From Betaproteobacteria bacterium (GTDB taxonomy: Bacteria; Pseudomonadota; Gammaproteobacteria; Burkholderiales; SG8-41), in NCBI GenBank assembly GCA_025363435.1, contig JANYDY010000081.1:1-38801 (forward strand): a stretch of DNA of 38,801 nt. The letters run 5' to 3'. A program made the position numbers and the translations under genes. The notes beneath the pieces were generated by a model. The model was not told the origin of the DNA, did no database searches, and saw nothing but the letters and a program-made list of their open reading frames with translations. Below are positions 24,447-31,981 of this stretch, piece after piece; position 1 is the first letter of the stretch; each line of letters begins with the position of its first letter.

Positions 24447-25358
24447 TTAATTGAAATCGTAGAGCGTGCGTGGATTGTCGAGCAGTATTTTCTTTTGCTG
24501 CGCAGGGTCATCGGTCCACAGCGTCATGATGTCGAGCAGATCGCCGTCGTTGGGCATCACGAAGTTCGCCGGCATATGGCCCGGTACCGCGGGATGCGGC
24601 CAGTCGCTGCCCCACACCACGCGGTCGGGCGCGACTGCAATCATTGCGCGTGCGAACGGCGTCACATCGTTATATGGATAGGGCAGTTCAGACAGGCGGT
24701 ACGGTGCCGACAGCTTGGCCCAGAAACGTTGTTCACGCATCAGCGCCAGGAGTGCGGCGAAACCCGGATGATCGACGCCGGCTGCGGCCGGCACATGACC
24801 CATATGATCGAATACCACGTCAACGCCGAGTTTGCGCAGGCGCGGTGCGATTTCTTCGAGATTGCGCGCGTCAGCATGCAGTTGTATATGCCATTTGAAC
24901 GACTTGATGCGCGCGGCAATCGCTTCGAGGTCGTCGAGCATGAGGCCGCTTTTCGCAAACAGATTGACCCGCACGCCGCGAAAGCCGGCGTCGTGCAGAC
25001 GCTGTAGTTCGCTCTCGGCGACGGTGGTCTCCACGACTGCAACGCCGCGCCAGCGGCCTTGCATTTCCAGCAGCGTATCGAGTTGGCGTTCGTTGTCCAT
25101 GCCGTACACGCTGGGCGTCACCAGCACGGCGCGTTCTATGCCCAGCGTTTTGAGCAGTTGGCGGTATTGATCGACCGTCACATCAGGAGGCGTGAACAGA
25201 CGTTTGGGCGAAAACGGATAACGCGCCAGCGGCCCGAATATATGCGCGTGACAATCGATTGCGCCGGGCGGCGCTTTGAGTTCGGGTTGGCGCGGTCGCG
25301 TATCGGGACCATCGCATATGGGAATACCGTCGGCGTCGCACTTCGTTGATTCGGTCAT
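24447..25358 (-). CDS. Amidohydrolase-fold lactonase (PDC hydrolase/LigI-like)
   Basis: A 303-residue TIM-barrel hydrolase of the amidohydrolase superfamily, COG3618-like. It has DCHAHIFGP (D35-H37-H39) and FDHMGH, with the essential Asp252 in VVWGSDWPHP. In this subfamily are 2-pyrone-4,6-dicarboxylate lactonase (LigI, gallate and protocatechuate 4,5-cleavage) and galactaro-lactone hydrolases. FGPLARYPFSPKRLFTPPD matches LigI's opening. The precise substrate is not determined by sequence. The gene is divergent from the RraA-type aldolase (143 bases between starts) and precedes a Bug receptor, so a carboxylated lactone is the likely substrate. Confidence 0.87.
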   Translation of the reverse strand: MTESTKCDADGIPICDGPDTRPRQPELKAPPGAIDCHAHIFGPLARYPFSPKRLFTPPDVTVDQYRQLLKTLGIERAVLVTPSVYGMDNERQLDTLLEMQGRWRGVAVVETTVAESELQRLHDAGFRGVRVNLFAKSGLMLDDLEAIAARIKSFKWHIQLHADARNLEEIAPRLRKLGVDVVFDHMGHVPAAAGVDHPGFAALLALMREQRFWAKLSAPYRLSELPYPYNDVTPFARAMIAVAPDRVVWGSDWPHPAVPGHMPANFVMPNDGDLLDIMTLWTDDPAQQKKILLDNPRTLYDFN

Positions 25359-25457
25359 TTCGGGATCTGTGCCGGAAAAATGCTTGAAAGAAAATTTGAT
25401 GGCTGCATTAATATCCTATCATGGACACGCCGGTGCCGGACGTTACACAATGTCCGT

Positions 25458-25475
25458 AATGCAGTGCCTTGCATT
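25458..25475. promoter_or_regulatory. Operator-like dyad in the divergent promoter region
   Basis: AATGCA-gtgcct-TGCATT, a perfect 6-bp inverted repeat with a 6-base spacer, lies 27 bases before the RraA-type start. It is in the 143-base region from which both arms of the cluster are transcribed, so it is a candidate binding site for a dimeric regulator. No regulator gene is next to the cluster. Confidence 0.4.
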
Positions 25476-25501
25476 TCTGAAAAATAAAAAACGGGGAACA
25501 C

Positions 25502-26251
25502 ATGAGCACAAAGCGGCTTACCGGCAAGATTGCCACCGGGCGCATATTGATGATGGACATTCCGCGTCCGCCGCGTTCGATCATCGATGATTTTCTCAAA
25601 CTGACGGATCTCGCCGGCACGGTGTCCGATGCGATGGACGAACTGGGCATTGCCGGAGCAATACCTGCCGCGGTGTTGAACCCGATGCTGCCCGGGGCGC
25701 GCATGGTTGGCCCTGCGCTGACCGTGCGTAATATCATGCAGACGACGCCGCCAACGCTGGGCGCGATGGAGCGCAAATCAAAACAGGCTGATCTCGAAGC
25801 GCACAATCTGGCCGAACCCGGCGATGTAGTGGTGATTGAAGGTGTTGCGGCGTACTCCAGTCTCGGCGGTAATTCCTGCGCGCTCGGGCATCGCCAGGGC
25901 GAGGCCGGCGCCATTGTAGATGGCGGCACACGCGATGTAGCGACCGCGCGGCGCCTGGGTTATCCGGTATGGGCGCGTGGCGTCAGTCTCATCACCGGCA
26001 AATGGCGTCTTGAAACCGTCGCCATCAATGGCCCGGTGCAAATCGCCGGCGTGCCGGTATTTCCGGGCGACCTCATCGTCGCTGACGACAACGGGGTGTG
26101 CATCGTACCGCGCGAACGCATCACCGAAGTGTTGCAACGCGCGCGTGCGCTGTCGCAGGCGGAGGATGTGCGCAATACCGACGTTGCCGCCGGACTCAGC
26201 ATCGTCGAAGTTGCCAACAAACCGTATTTTCAGAAAATCGGCAAAGCATAA
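25502..26251 (+). CDS. RraA-family protein, likely HMG/CHA-type aldolase
   Basis: A 249-residue RraA-fold protein. This family includes 4-hydroxy-4-methyl-2-oxoglutarate (HMG)/4-carboxy-4-hydroxy-2-oxoadipate (CHA) aldolase, which releases pyruvate plus oxaloacetate or another oxoacid, and the RNase E inhibitor RraA. The aldolase active-site motif GGTRD (residues 141-145, R144-D145) is intact, as is AMDELGIAGAIP and DNGVCIVPRERITEVL near the end. It starts with an extension of ~30 residues compared with short RraA. GGGGAA lies before the ATG. The next gene, leuC-like, follows 14 bases after the stop. The context strongly favours a catabolic aldolase over RNase regulation. Confidence 0.85.
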   Translation: MSTKRLTGKIATGRILMMDIPRPPRSIIDDFLKLTDLAGTVSDAMDELGIAGAIPAAVLNPMLPGARMVGPALTVRNIMQTTPPTLGAMERKSKQADLEAHNLAEPGDVVVIEGVAAYSSLGGNSCALGHRQGEAGAIVDGGTRDVATARRLGYPVWARGVSLITGKWRLETVAINGPVQIAGVPVFPGDLIVADDNGVCIVPRERITEVLQRARALSQAEDVRNTDVAAGLSIVEVANKPYFQKIGKA

Positions 26252-26265
26252 GTCAGGAGCGCAGC

Positions 26266-27672
26266 ATGGTTGCAGCAACAATGTTCGACAAGGTTTGGAA
26301 CCGGCATGTGATTGCCGAAGAGGAAGGCGAAGTCCTGATGTATGTGGACCGCGCGTATTTTCACGAAGGCTCGTCGCACGCCTTTACGCAGATGGACAAG
26401 CGCAATCTCAAAGTCGCGCGACCGCAGCAGGTCTTCGGCTTTACCGATCACTATGTGCCGACGGCGAGCCGCGCCGGCGGCATCGCAGGCATCGCCGTGC
26501 CTGAAATCCGCAATATGGTGATCAATCTGCATGCCAATGCGGATAAGTACGGTTTCCAGTTGTTCGGCTTCGATGATCCGCGCCAGGGCATATTGCATAT
26601 CGTGCCGCCCGAGCAGGGGATTACCCAGCCCGGCATGCTGATTTGCGGCGCCGATTCGCACACGTCCACGCACGGCGCTTTCGGCTCGATTGCCTTCGGC
26701 ATCGGCGCATCGGAAATGATGCATGTGATGACCACGCAGCGCATCTGGCAGCGCAAGCCGCGCACCATGCGTATACGTGTCGACGGAAAACTTGGTTTCG
26801 GCGTGGCGGCCAAGGACGTCATCATTGCCATCATTGCGAAAATCAGTTCGCAGGGTGGCGCCGGCCATGTGCTTGAATACTCCGGTTCTGTTTTCAAGAA
26901 CATGACCATGGAACAGCGCATGACGGTGTGCAATATGTCGATTGAAGGCGGCGCACGCGCCGGTCTGATCGCACCCGACGAAACAACCTTCGCTTATATG
27001 CAGGGCCGCCCGTGGGCGCCGCAGGGCAAAGCATGGGATGACGCCGTCGCATTTTGGAAAACGCTGCCGAGCGACGAAGGCGCAACGTTTGATTGCGAAG
27101 TCACACTCGACGGCGCGGGCATCACGCCGATGGTGACCTGGGGCACCAATCCCGAGCACGCGCTGCCGGTTACCGGCACGGTGCCCGACCCGCGCAGCGC
27201 CGGCGATGACGATAAGCGTATCGAGTTCGAAACCGCACTCGAATACATGGGGCTGAAAGCCGGCATGCCGCTGTCGGACATCGCGGTGGACCGTGTATTC
27301 ATCGGTTCATGCACCAACAGCCGGATCGAAGACATACGCGCTGCTGCAGAGGTTGCAAAGCTCGGCAAAGCGCGCGTGCCGGCGTGGGTGGTGCCGGGTT
27401 CACAGACCATCAAGCTTGCGGCAGAAAAAGAAGGCCTCGACAAAATTCTGCTGGCGGCAGGCTTCGAATGGCGCGAGCCCGGCTGTTCGCTGTGCACGGC
27501 GCTCAATGGCGATCAGTTGAAACCGGGCGAGCGCTGCGCTTCAACCTCCAACCGTAACTTTCGCGGTCGCCAGGGCACCGGCGGGCGCACGCATCTGGTG
27601 AGCCCGGCAATGGCTGCCGCCGCCGCCATCAACGGACACATCGTCGACGTGCGTGAAATGCTGAGGAAATAA
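26266..27672 (+). CDS. LeuC-type dehydratase large subunit in a catabolic context
   Basis: Aconitase-superfamily large subunit, 468 residues, homologous to isopropylmalate isomerase LeuC. The [4Fe-4S] ligands are in place: C349 (FIGSCTNSR), C407 and C410 (CSLC). SNRNFRGRQGTGGRTHLVSP is highly LeuC-like. However the usual MDHNVST is TDHYVPT (residues 60-66), and the family's CLAMNNDRL is CTALNGDQL. These changes, a partner leuD, and the lack of leuA/leuB nearby suggest a non-leucine substrate. GGAG lies 6 bases before the ATG. The frame is open to 26098, but only within the upstream gene. The leuD-like gene starts 2 bases after its stop. Confidence 0.88.
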   Translation: MVAATMFDKVWNRHVIAEEEGEVLMYVDRAYFHEGSSHAFTQMDKRNLKVARPQQVFGFTDHYVPTASRAGGIAGIAVPEIRNMVINLHANADKYGFQLFGFDDPRQGILHIVPPEQGITQPGMLICGADSHTSTHGAFGSIAFGIGASEMMHVMTTQRIWQRKPRTMRIRVDGKLGFGVAAKDVIIAIIAKISSQGGAGHVLEYSGSVFKNMTMEQRMTVCNMSIEGGARAGLIAPDETTFAYMQGRPWAPQGKAWDDAVAFWKTLPSDEGATFDCEVTLDGAGITPMVTWGTNPEHALPVTGTVPDPRSAGDDDKRIEFETALEYMGLKAGMPLSDIAVDRVFIGSCTNSRIEDIRAAAEVAKLGKARVPAWVVPGSQTIKLAAEKEGLDKILLAAGFEWREPGCSLCTALNGDQLKPGERCASTSNRNFRGRQGTGGRTHLVSPAMAAAAAINGHIVDVREMLRK

Positions 27673-27674
27673 AC

Positions 27675-28301
27675 ATGGAAGCTTTTACCAAACTTAAAGG
27701 TATCGCGGTACCGATCGACGAACCCAATGTCGACACCAACCAGATCTGCCCGACGCGTTTCAACAAAGTGCCGCGCGGCCCGGCCTATGCCAAAGTGCTG
27801 TTCCACGACCGCCGTTTCAATCTCGACGGCACGGAGAAAGAGCACATTTTCAACATCGAACCGTTCAAGCGCGCGCGTATCGTCGTTGCTGACCGCAACT
27901 GGGGCTGCGGTTCGTCGCGTGAGAGCGCGGTGTATGCGCTATACGAGTTCGGCATTCGCTGCGTGATCGCTTCGAGCTTCGGCGACATTCATGCCAACAA
28001 CTGTACGAAAAACGGCGTGCTCGCGCTGGTGCTGCCGGAAGCCGACGTGATTGCCTTGCGCAAACAGCTGCACGAGAAGCCGGGGGCGGAACTCGACATT
28101 GATCTGGCGGCGCAAACCGTGATCGATGCGAGCGGACGCAAATATACGTTCGACATCCCGCCGGCGCGCAAGAAGTGCCTGCTCGAAGGTCTCGACGACA
28201 TCGCCCGCACCGAAGTCTACGAAGCGCAGACCGCGGCTTTCGAGGCGGCGTACCGGGCGGAGCGTCCCTGGCTCTATCAAGCGAACGCCGCGCAGAACTG
28301 A
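27675..28301 (+). CDS. LeuD-type dehydratase small subunit in a catabolic context
   Basis: Aconitase-superfamily small subunit (swivel domain), 208 residues, partner of the preceding large subunit. NVDTNQICPTRF and NWGCGSSRESAVYAL are the active-site loops. The usual GCGSSREHAPWAL reads GCGSSRESAVYAL, and the substrate-recognition region CPTRFNKVPRGPAYAKVL differs from leucine-pathway LeuD (IPKQFLQ...). SSFGDIHANNCTKNGVLAL replaces the usual DIFYGNSFNNQLLPV. These changes support a substrate other than isopropylmalate. A GAGGAAA ribosome binding site overlaps the end of the preceding gene. An intrinsic terminator 50 bases downstream ends the operon. Confidence 0.87.
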   Translation: MEAFTKLKGIAVPIDEPNVDTNQICPTRFNKVPRGPAYAKVLFHDRRFNLDGTEKEHIFNIEPFKRARIVVADRNWGCGSSRESAVYALYEFGIRCVIASSFGDIHANNCTKNGVLALVLPEADVIALRKQLHEKPGAELDIDLAAQTVIDASGRKYTFDIPPARKKCLLEGLDDIARTEVYEAQTAAFEAAYRAERPWLYQANAAQN

Positions 28302-28350
28302 TGCTGCGGCCGCGCCGTATCGGGGATTCCTCGAAACCGTTCCACTGAAA

Positions 28351-28373
28351 GCCCGCGCAAGCGGGCTTTTTTT
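28351..28373 (+). terminator. Intrinsic terminator after the RraA-LeuCD operon
   Basis: GCCCGC / GCGGGC stem with a GCAA tetraloop and a seven-T tail, ending the plus-strand operon. Confidence 0.88.
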
Positions 28374-28445
28374 GCCATTGCCGCGCCGGCGGAAAATTAC
28401 AAAATTGTAATTTTCCGGCAACTTATCTGGCGGGCTTGGGCAGCA

Positions 28446-29243
28446 ATGATGTCAGCTGTCCCGTTTGTTATTGAAAACAAAAATATGACGTACACGATGC
28501 ACGTTCAAGGAGAGGACGGCGCCGCGAGGCAGTTCGTACACCGCGACATCATTCCCGCCAAAATCGCCGAAGACAAAGCCTACGCCGATCTGCTGACGAA
28601 GATCGGCGCCTATACGATGACCATCCAGAGCGGTGCCGGCGCCACCTACAATCTGTTCAAGTCCGTCAAATACATCGTGCAAAACAGGATACGGGGCGAC
28701 ATCGTCGAGTGCGGCGTCTGGCGCGGCGGCTCGATGATGCTGATGGCGTACGCACTGCAGTATTTCAACGACCGTACGCGGTCGCTCTATCTTTACGATA
28801 CCTATAACGGGATGACGGAGCCCGACGAAATCGATATCGATTACGAAGGGCGGAATCTGCGCGCCATCTGGCAGGGGGCGCACCAGGCGGGCGCAAAAAT
28901 GGGTTACGGCGGCAGCGTCGATAGTGTGCGGGGAAATTTGCGCAGCACCGGTTATCCGCCGCAACGCATGAATTTTATCGAGGGCGATGTGCTGGAAACA
29001 ATACCCGCAACGCTGCCGGAAAAAATATCGCTGTTACGACTGGACACCGATTTCTACAAATCCACGCTGCACGAACTGACCCATCTCTATCCGCGCGTGG
29101 TCTCCGGTGGCGTCATCTATATCGATGATTACGGCTGGTGCAAGGGCGCGCGCCAGGCCACCGATGAATATTTTTCCGCGATCGATTTTCAGCCGTTTCT
29201 GGCGCGCATCGACGAGACGGTCAGAATTATCATCAAGCCCTGA
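28446..29243 (+). CDS. TylF/MycF-type O-methyltransferase
   Basis: A 265-residue SAM-dependent, Mg-using methyltransferase of the TylF/MycF (macrocin-O-methyltransferase) family: GDIVECGVWRGGSM (SAM site), LYDTYNGMTEPDE, LLRLDTDFYKST (metal-binding Asp pair) and GGVIYIDDYGWCKGARQA. Members methylate sugars on antibiotics or polysaccharides. There is no sugar-biosynthesis gene next to it, so the acceptor is unknown. Start options: ATG at 28446, 28449 or 28485; none has a clear ribosome binding site. It is single, flanked by a terminator and tRNA-Val. Confidence 0.85.
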   Translation: MMSAVPFVIENKNMTYTMHVQGEDGAARQFVHRDIIPAKIAEDKAYADLLTKIGAYTMTIQSGAGATYNLFKSVKYIVQNRIRGDIVECGVWRGGSMMLMAYALQYFNDRTRSLYLYDTYNGMTEPDEIDIDYEGRNLRAIWQGAHQAGAKMGYGGSVDSVRGNLRSTGYPPQRMNFIEGDVLETIPATLPEKISLLRLDTDFYKSTLHELTHLYPRVVSGGVIYIDDYGWCKGARQATDEYFSAIDFQPFLARIDETVRIIIKP

Positions 29244-29284
29244 GCGTGCGCCTGGGTGTATCGGGGTTGGCGTCTGCCGGTATG

Positions 29285-29359
29285 TGGTGGGCGGTACTGG
29301 GATCGAACCAGTGACTTCCACCGTGTGAAGGTGGCACTCTACCGCTGAGTTAACCGCCC
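29285..29359 (-). tRNA. tRNA-Val (CAC anticodon)
   Basis: On minus, GGGCGGT at the 5' end pairs with ACCGCCC at the 3' end; a D arm (ACTCAGCGGTAGAGT), anticodon stem-loop CCACC-TTCACAC-GGTGG and T arm CTGGTTCGATCCCAG are present. The 7-base loop gives anticodon CAC (Val, codon GTG). CCA is encoded (29285-29287). The 75 bases fold fully. Confidence 0.95.
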
Positions 29360-29383
29360 GCGTGGTCGTGCTGCGGGAGGCGA

Positions 29384-29413
29384 ATATTACCATTTTCCGC
29401 GGCGGCCTTTCAA
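29384..29413 (-). promoter_or_regulatory. Promoter of tRNA-Val
   Basis: On minus, TTGAAA (29408-29413) and TAATAT (29384-29389) with an 18-base spacer, ending 24 bases before the tRNA. The region between the -10 box and the tRNA is GC-rich, as in stringently controlled tRNA promoters. It lies back-to-back with a TATAAT (29427-29432) that may serve the CoA-transferase gene on plus. Confidence 0.55.
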
Positions 29414-29462
29414 ACGCCCTGCGCTATATAATCGCGGCTGTTTCCTCACCGCTTTTTTCCCC

Positions 29463-30692
29463 ATGCTGCCGTTCGAACAACTGCCGGCGCCGCCGGGCAA
29501 ACATGCTGCCGCGCTGTTGAAAGGCGTCACCGTGCTCGACCTGACGACTTCAATCGCCGGGCCTTATGCCACCATGCTGCTCGCCGACATGGGCGCACGC
29601 GTAATCAAAATAGAACGGCCCGGCGCCGGCGACGACTGCCGCGCCTGGGGACCGCCGTGGCACGATGGCGAATCGTTGTGGTTTTTATCGGTCAATCGCA
29701 ATAAAGAGAGCGTGACGCTCGATTATTCAGGCGAGGCCGGGCGCAAAATTTTGCACGACATGGTGTGCCGCGCCGACGTCGTGATCGTCAATCTGGTCGG
29801 CCGCGTGCAGAAAAAACTCGCCATTGATTACGCAACGCTGTCGGCGCTGAATCCGCGCCTCGTCTTCGTGTCGCTGACCGGTTTCGGCATAGAAGGCGCG
29901 CGGCGTGATTTTCCGTGTTACGACCTGATCGCAGAAGGTTACAGCGGTGTCATGGATCTGACCGGCGAGCCCGACAGTCCGCCGCAGAAAGTCGGCACGC
30001 CGGCCGCCGATCTGATTTCAGGCATGGATGCGGCGATGGTGGTGATGGGCGCATTGTTCGAGCGCGCGAGCAGCGGCAAAGGGCATCAGATCGATATCGC
30101 GATGGTCGACAGCATGACGCGCTTCATGTCGCCGCGCATCGTGCCCTACCTCGGCGTTGGTGAAATACCGCACCGCAGCGGCGCGCGCGACAGCGTGATC
30201 GCCGTCTATCAGGCGTTCGACACGCAGGACAAACCGCTGACGCTGGGGCTCGGCAATGACTCGATCTGGAAACGTTTCTGGCAGGCGGTTGGTGAGCCGG
30301 CCAAAGGCGACGATCCGCGCTTTGCCGGCAATGCGGATCGGCGCAACGCGCGCGCTGAAATCGTCGCCGACATTCAGCGTGTGCTGAAAACAAAACCGCG
30401 CGATACCTGGCTGCAGATTTTTTCGGCGGCCAAAGTGCCGGCGGGGCCGGTCAACAGCATCGATGATCTGACGCAGGATCCGGAATTGATTGCGCGCGGT
30501 TTGTTCTACACCGCGGAGTCGGCAGGGCGCCGCACACCGCAGGTCGGTTTCGGTATCGGCATCGACGGCGGTAATCTGACCTGGCGGTCGCCGCCGCCGC
30601 GGCTGGGTGAGCACACCGACGCGGTGCTGCAGGAGTGGCTGGGTTACGACGCCGCGGCAGTCGCGCAATTGCGTGCGCAAAAACTGGTCTGA
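29463..30692 (+). CDS. Family III (CaiB/BaiF) CoA-transferase
   Basis: Transfers CoA between a thioester and an acid, often oxalyl-, carnitinyl-, (itaconyl/citramalyl-) or succinyl-CoA-linked. 409 residues with the family opening LKGVTVLDLTTSIAGPYATMLLADMGARVIKIERPGAGDD, catalytic Asp154 in FPCYDLIAEGYSG, NRNKESVTLDYSGEAG, and VPAGPVNSIDDLTQDP near the C-terminus. Substrate is unknown; such genes in Burkholderiales serve many dicarboxylate routes. Head-to-tail with a DadA-like flavoprotein gene 41 bases downstream, suggesting a shared pathway. Confidence 0.92.
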   Translation: MLPFEQLPAPPGKHAAALLKGVTVLDLTTSIAGPYATMLLADMGARVIKIERPGAGDDCRAWGPPWHDGESLWFLSVNRNKESVTLDYSGEAGRKILHDMVCRADVVIVNLVGRVQKKLAIDYATLSALNPRLVFVSLTGFGIEGARRDFPCYDLIAEGYSGVMDLTGEPDSPPQKVGTPAADLISGMDAAMVVMGALFERASSGKGHQIDIAMVDSMTRFMSPRIVPYLGVGEIPHRSGARDSVIAVYQAFDTQDKPLTLGLGNDSIWKRFWQAVGEPAKGDDPRFAGNADRRNARAEIVADIQRVLKTKPRDTWLQIFSAAKVPAGPVNSIDDLTQDPELIARGLFYTAESAGRRTPQVGFGIGIDGGNLTWRSPPPRLGEHTDAVLQEWLGYDAAAVAQLRAQKLV

Positions 30693-30733
30693 GCGCGCGA
30701 CTGCGAGCGGTGCCAAGCGTTGACTGATTTCGC

Positions 30734-31969
30734 ATGAAAAACATCACCATCATCGGCGCCGGTATCGTTGGCATTGCCACCGCCTGTTACTTGAAGCGCG
30801 ACGGTCATCACGTCACCTTGGTCGATCGCGCGCCGCCCGGTGAATATTGTTCGTTCGGCAATGCCGGCATCCTGAGCCCCGGTTCCTGCGTGCCGATTGC
30901 GATGCCCGGCGTGCTTGGTAATGTGCCCGGCTATCTGCTCGATCCGCTCGGCCCTTTGCGCCTAGACTGGTCGTATTTTCCGCGCGCGATGCCGTGGTTG
31001 TGGCGTTTCATCAACACGACCGGCCGCGCGCAAATTGAAAGTACTGCCGACGCATTGCGCTCGCTGCTGGTGCAAACCTTCGACGCGCATCTGCCGCTGG
31101 CGAATCACGCCGGCTGCGCCGATCTGATCCGGCAATCGGGCTACATCGTCGTTTACGAAGACGAACAGAGTTATCGCGGCGATGCGCTGGCGTGGAAGCT
31201 GCGGCGCGATCGCGGCGTCACCTGCACCGAACTCGACGCCGCCGGTATCGAAAACCTGGTGCCGGCGCTCGGTCGTCGTTATCCGCGCGGGCTGCATCTG
31301 CCCGAGCAGGGCTTCGTCGCCAATCCGGAACGTCTGACCCAAACACTCGCTGCACAATTTCAGCGCGACGGCGGCCTGCTGTTGCGACGCGATGTGCTGG
31401 ATATCGAACTTGGCGAACAGGGGCCGGTTGCCCTGATGACCGACGCGGGCCGTCTGCCGGTTGAAACGCTGGTGTTGTGCGCCGGCGTGCATTCGGCAAA
31501 GTTCAGCGCCAGACTTGGCGATGCGGTGCCGCTCGAAGCAGAGCGCGGGTATCACGTCATGTTTTCCGACCCGCGGCTTGAGTTGCCGATGCCGGTCGGT
31601 TCGGCGCAACACAAGCTGTTCGTCACGCCAATGGAAACCGGCACGCGCATTGCGGGGCACAGTGAATTCGCCGGCATTGATGCCGAGCCCGACTATCGCC
31701 GTGCCGATGCGCTGGTCGCCCATATGAAACGCATGTTCCCACAGGTGCGCGAAGTTGAAACCACGCGCTGGATGGGGCGACGCCCTTCAATGCCCGATTC
31801 AAAACCGGTGATCGGCCGCGCCACGCGTTACGCCAACACCTGGTATGCCTTCGGCCACGGTCACGTCGGACTCTGCGGCAGCGCGCCGACCGGGCGTATC
31901 ATCGCCGACCTGATCGCCGACCGTCCGGTTAACATTGATCTCGCACCATTTCGCGTCAACCGTTTTTAG
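30734..31969 (+). CDS. D-amino-acid dehydrogenase-like FAD flavoprotein
   Basis: FAD-dependent oxidoreductase of the DAO/DadA family, 411 residues. The dinucleotide-binding motif GAGIVGIATACYLKRDGHHVTLVD is at the N-terminus. SFGNAGILSPGSCVPIAMPG is typical of DadA, as is the C-terminal RRPSMPDSKPVIGRAT and GHGHVGLCGSAPTGRIIADLI. These enzymes deaminate D-amino acids (or act on related imino acids) to 2-oxoacids with electrons passed to the respiratory chain. The SGNH-type exported gene follows 12 bases downstream, with AGGAGG before its ATG. Exact substrate unknown. Confidence 0.88.
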   Translation: MKNITIIGAGIVGIATACYLKRDGHHVTLVDRAPPGEYCSFGNAGILSPGSCVPIAMPGVLGNVPGYLLDPLGPLRLDWSYFPRAMPWLWRFINTTGRAQIESTADALRSLLVQTFDAHLPLANHAGCADLIRQSGYIVVYEDEQSYRGDALAWKLRRDRGVTCTELDAAGIENLVPALGRRYPRGLHLPEQGFVANPERLTQTLAAQFQRDGGLLLRRDVLDIELGEQGPVALMTDAGRLPVETLVLCAGVHSAKFSARLGDAVPLEAERGYHVMFSDPRLELPMPVGSAQHKLFVTPMETGTRIAGHSEFAGIDAEPDYRRADALVAHMKRMFPQVREVETTRWMGRRPSMPDSKPVIGRATRYANTWYAFGHGHVGLCGSAPTGRIIADLIADRPVNIDLAPFRVNRF

Positions 31970-31981
31970 GAGGAGAAAAAC

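Noticed and set aside
26098-26265. Upstream extension of the leuC-like gene
   Set aside because: Lies inside the RraA-type gene, no homology, while the ATG at 26266 has a clear GGAG.
26230-27159. 309-codon minus-strand open frame opposite the leuC-like gene
   Set aside because: Antisense shadow rich in His/Arg/Ala, no domain and no ribosome binding site.
26266-28301. leuCD as leucine biosynthesis genes
   Set aside because: No leuA or leuB nearby, altered substrate loops, and catabolic neighbours argue against it, though a dual role is not excluded.
29285-29359. tRNA-Val as an integration site
   Set aside because: No integrase, no direct repeat of the tRNA end and no foreign-looking DNA was found nearby.
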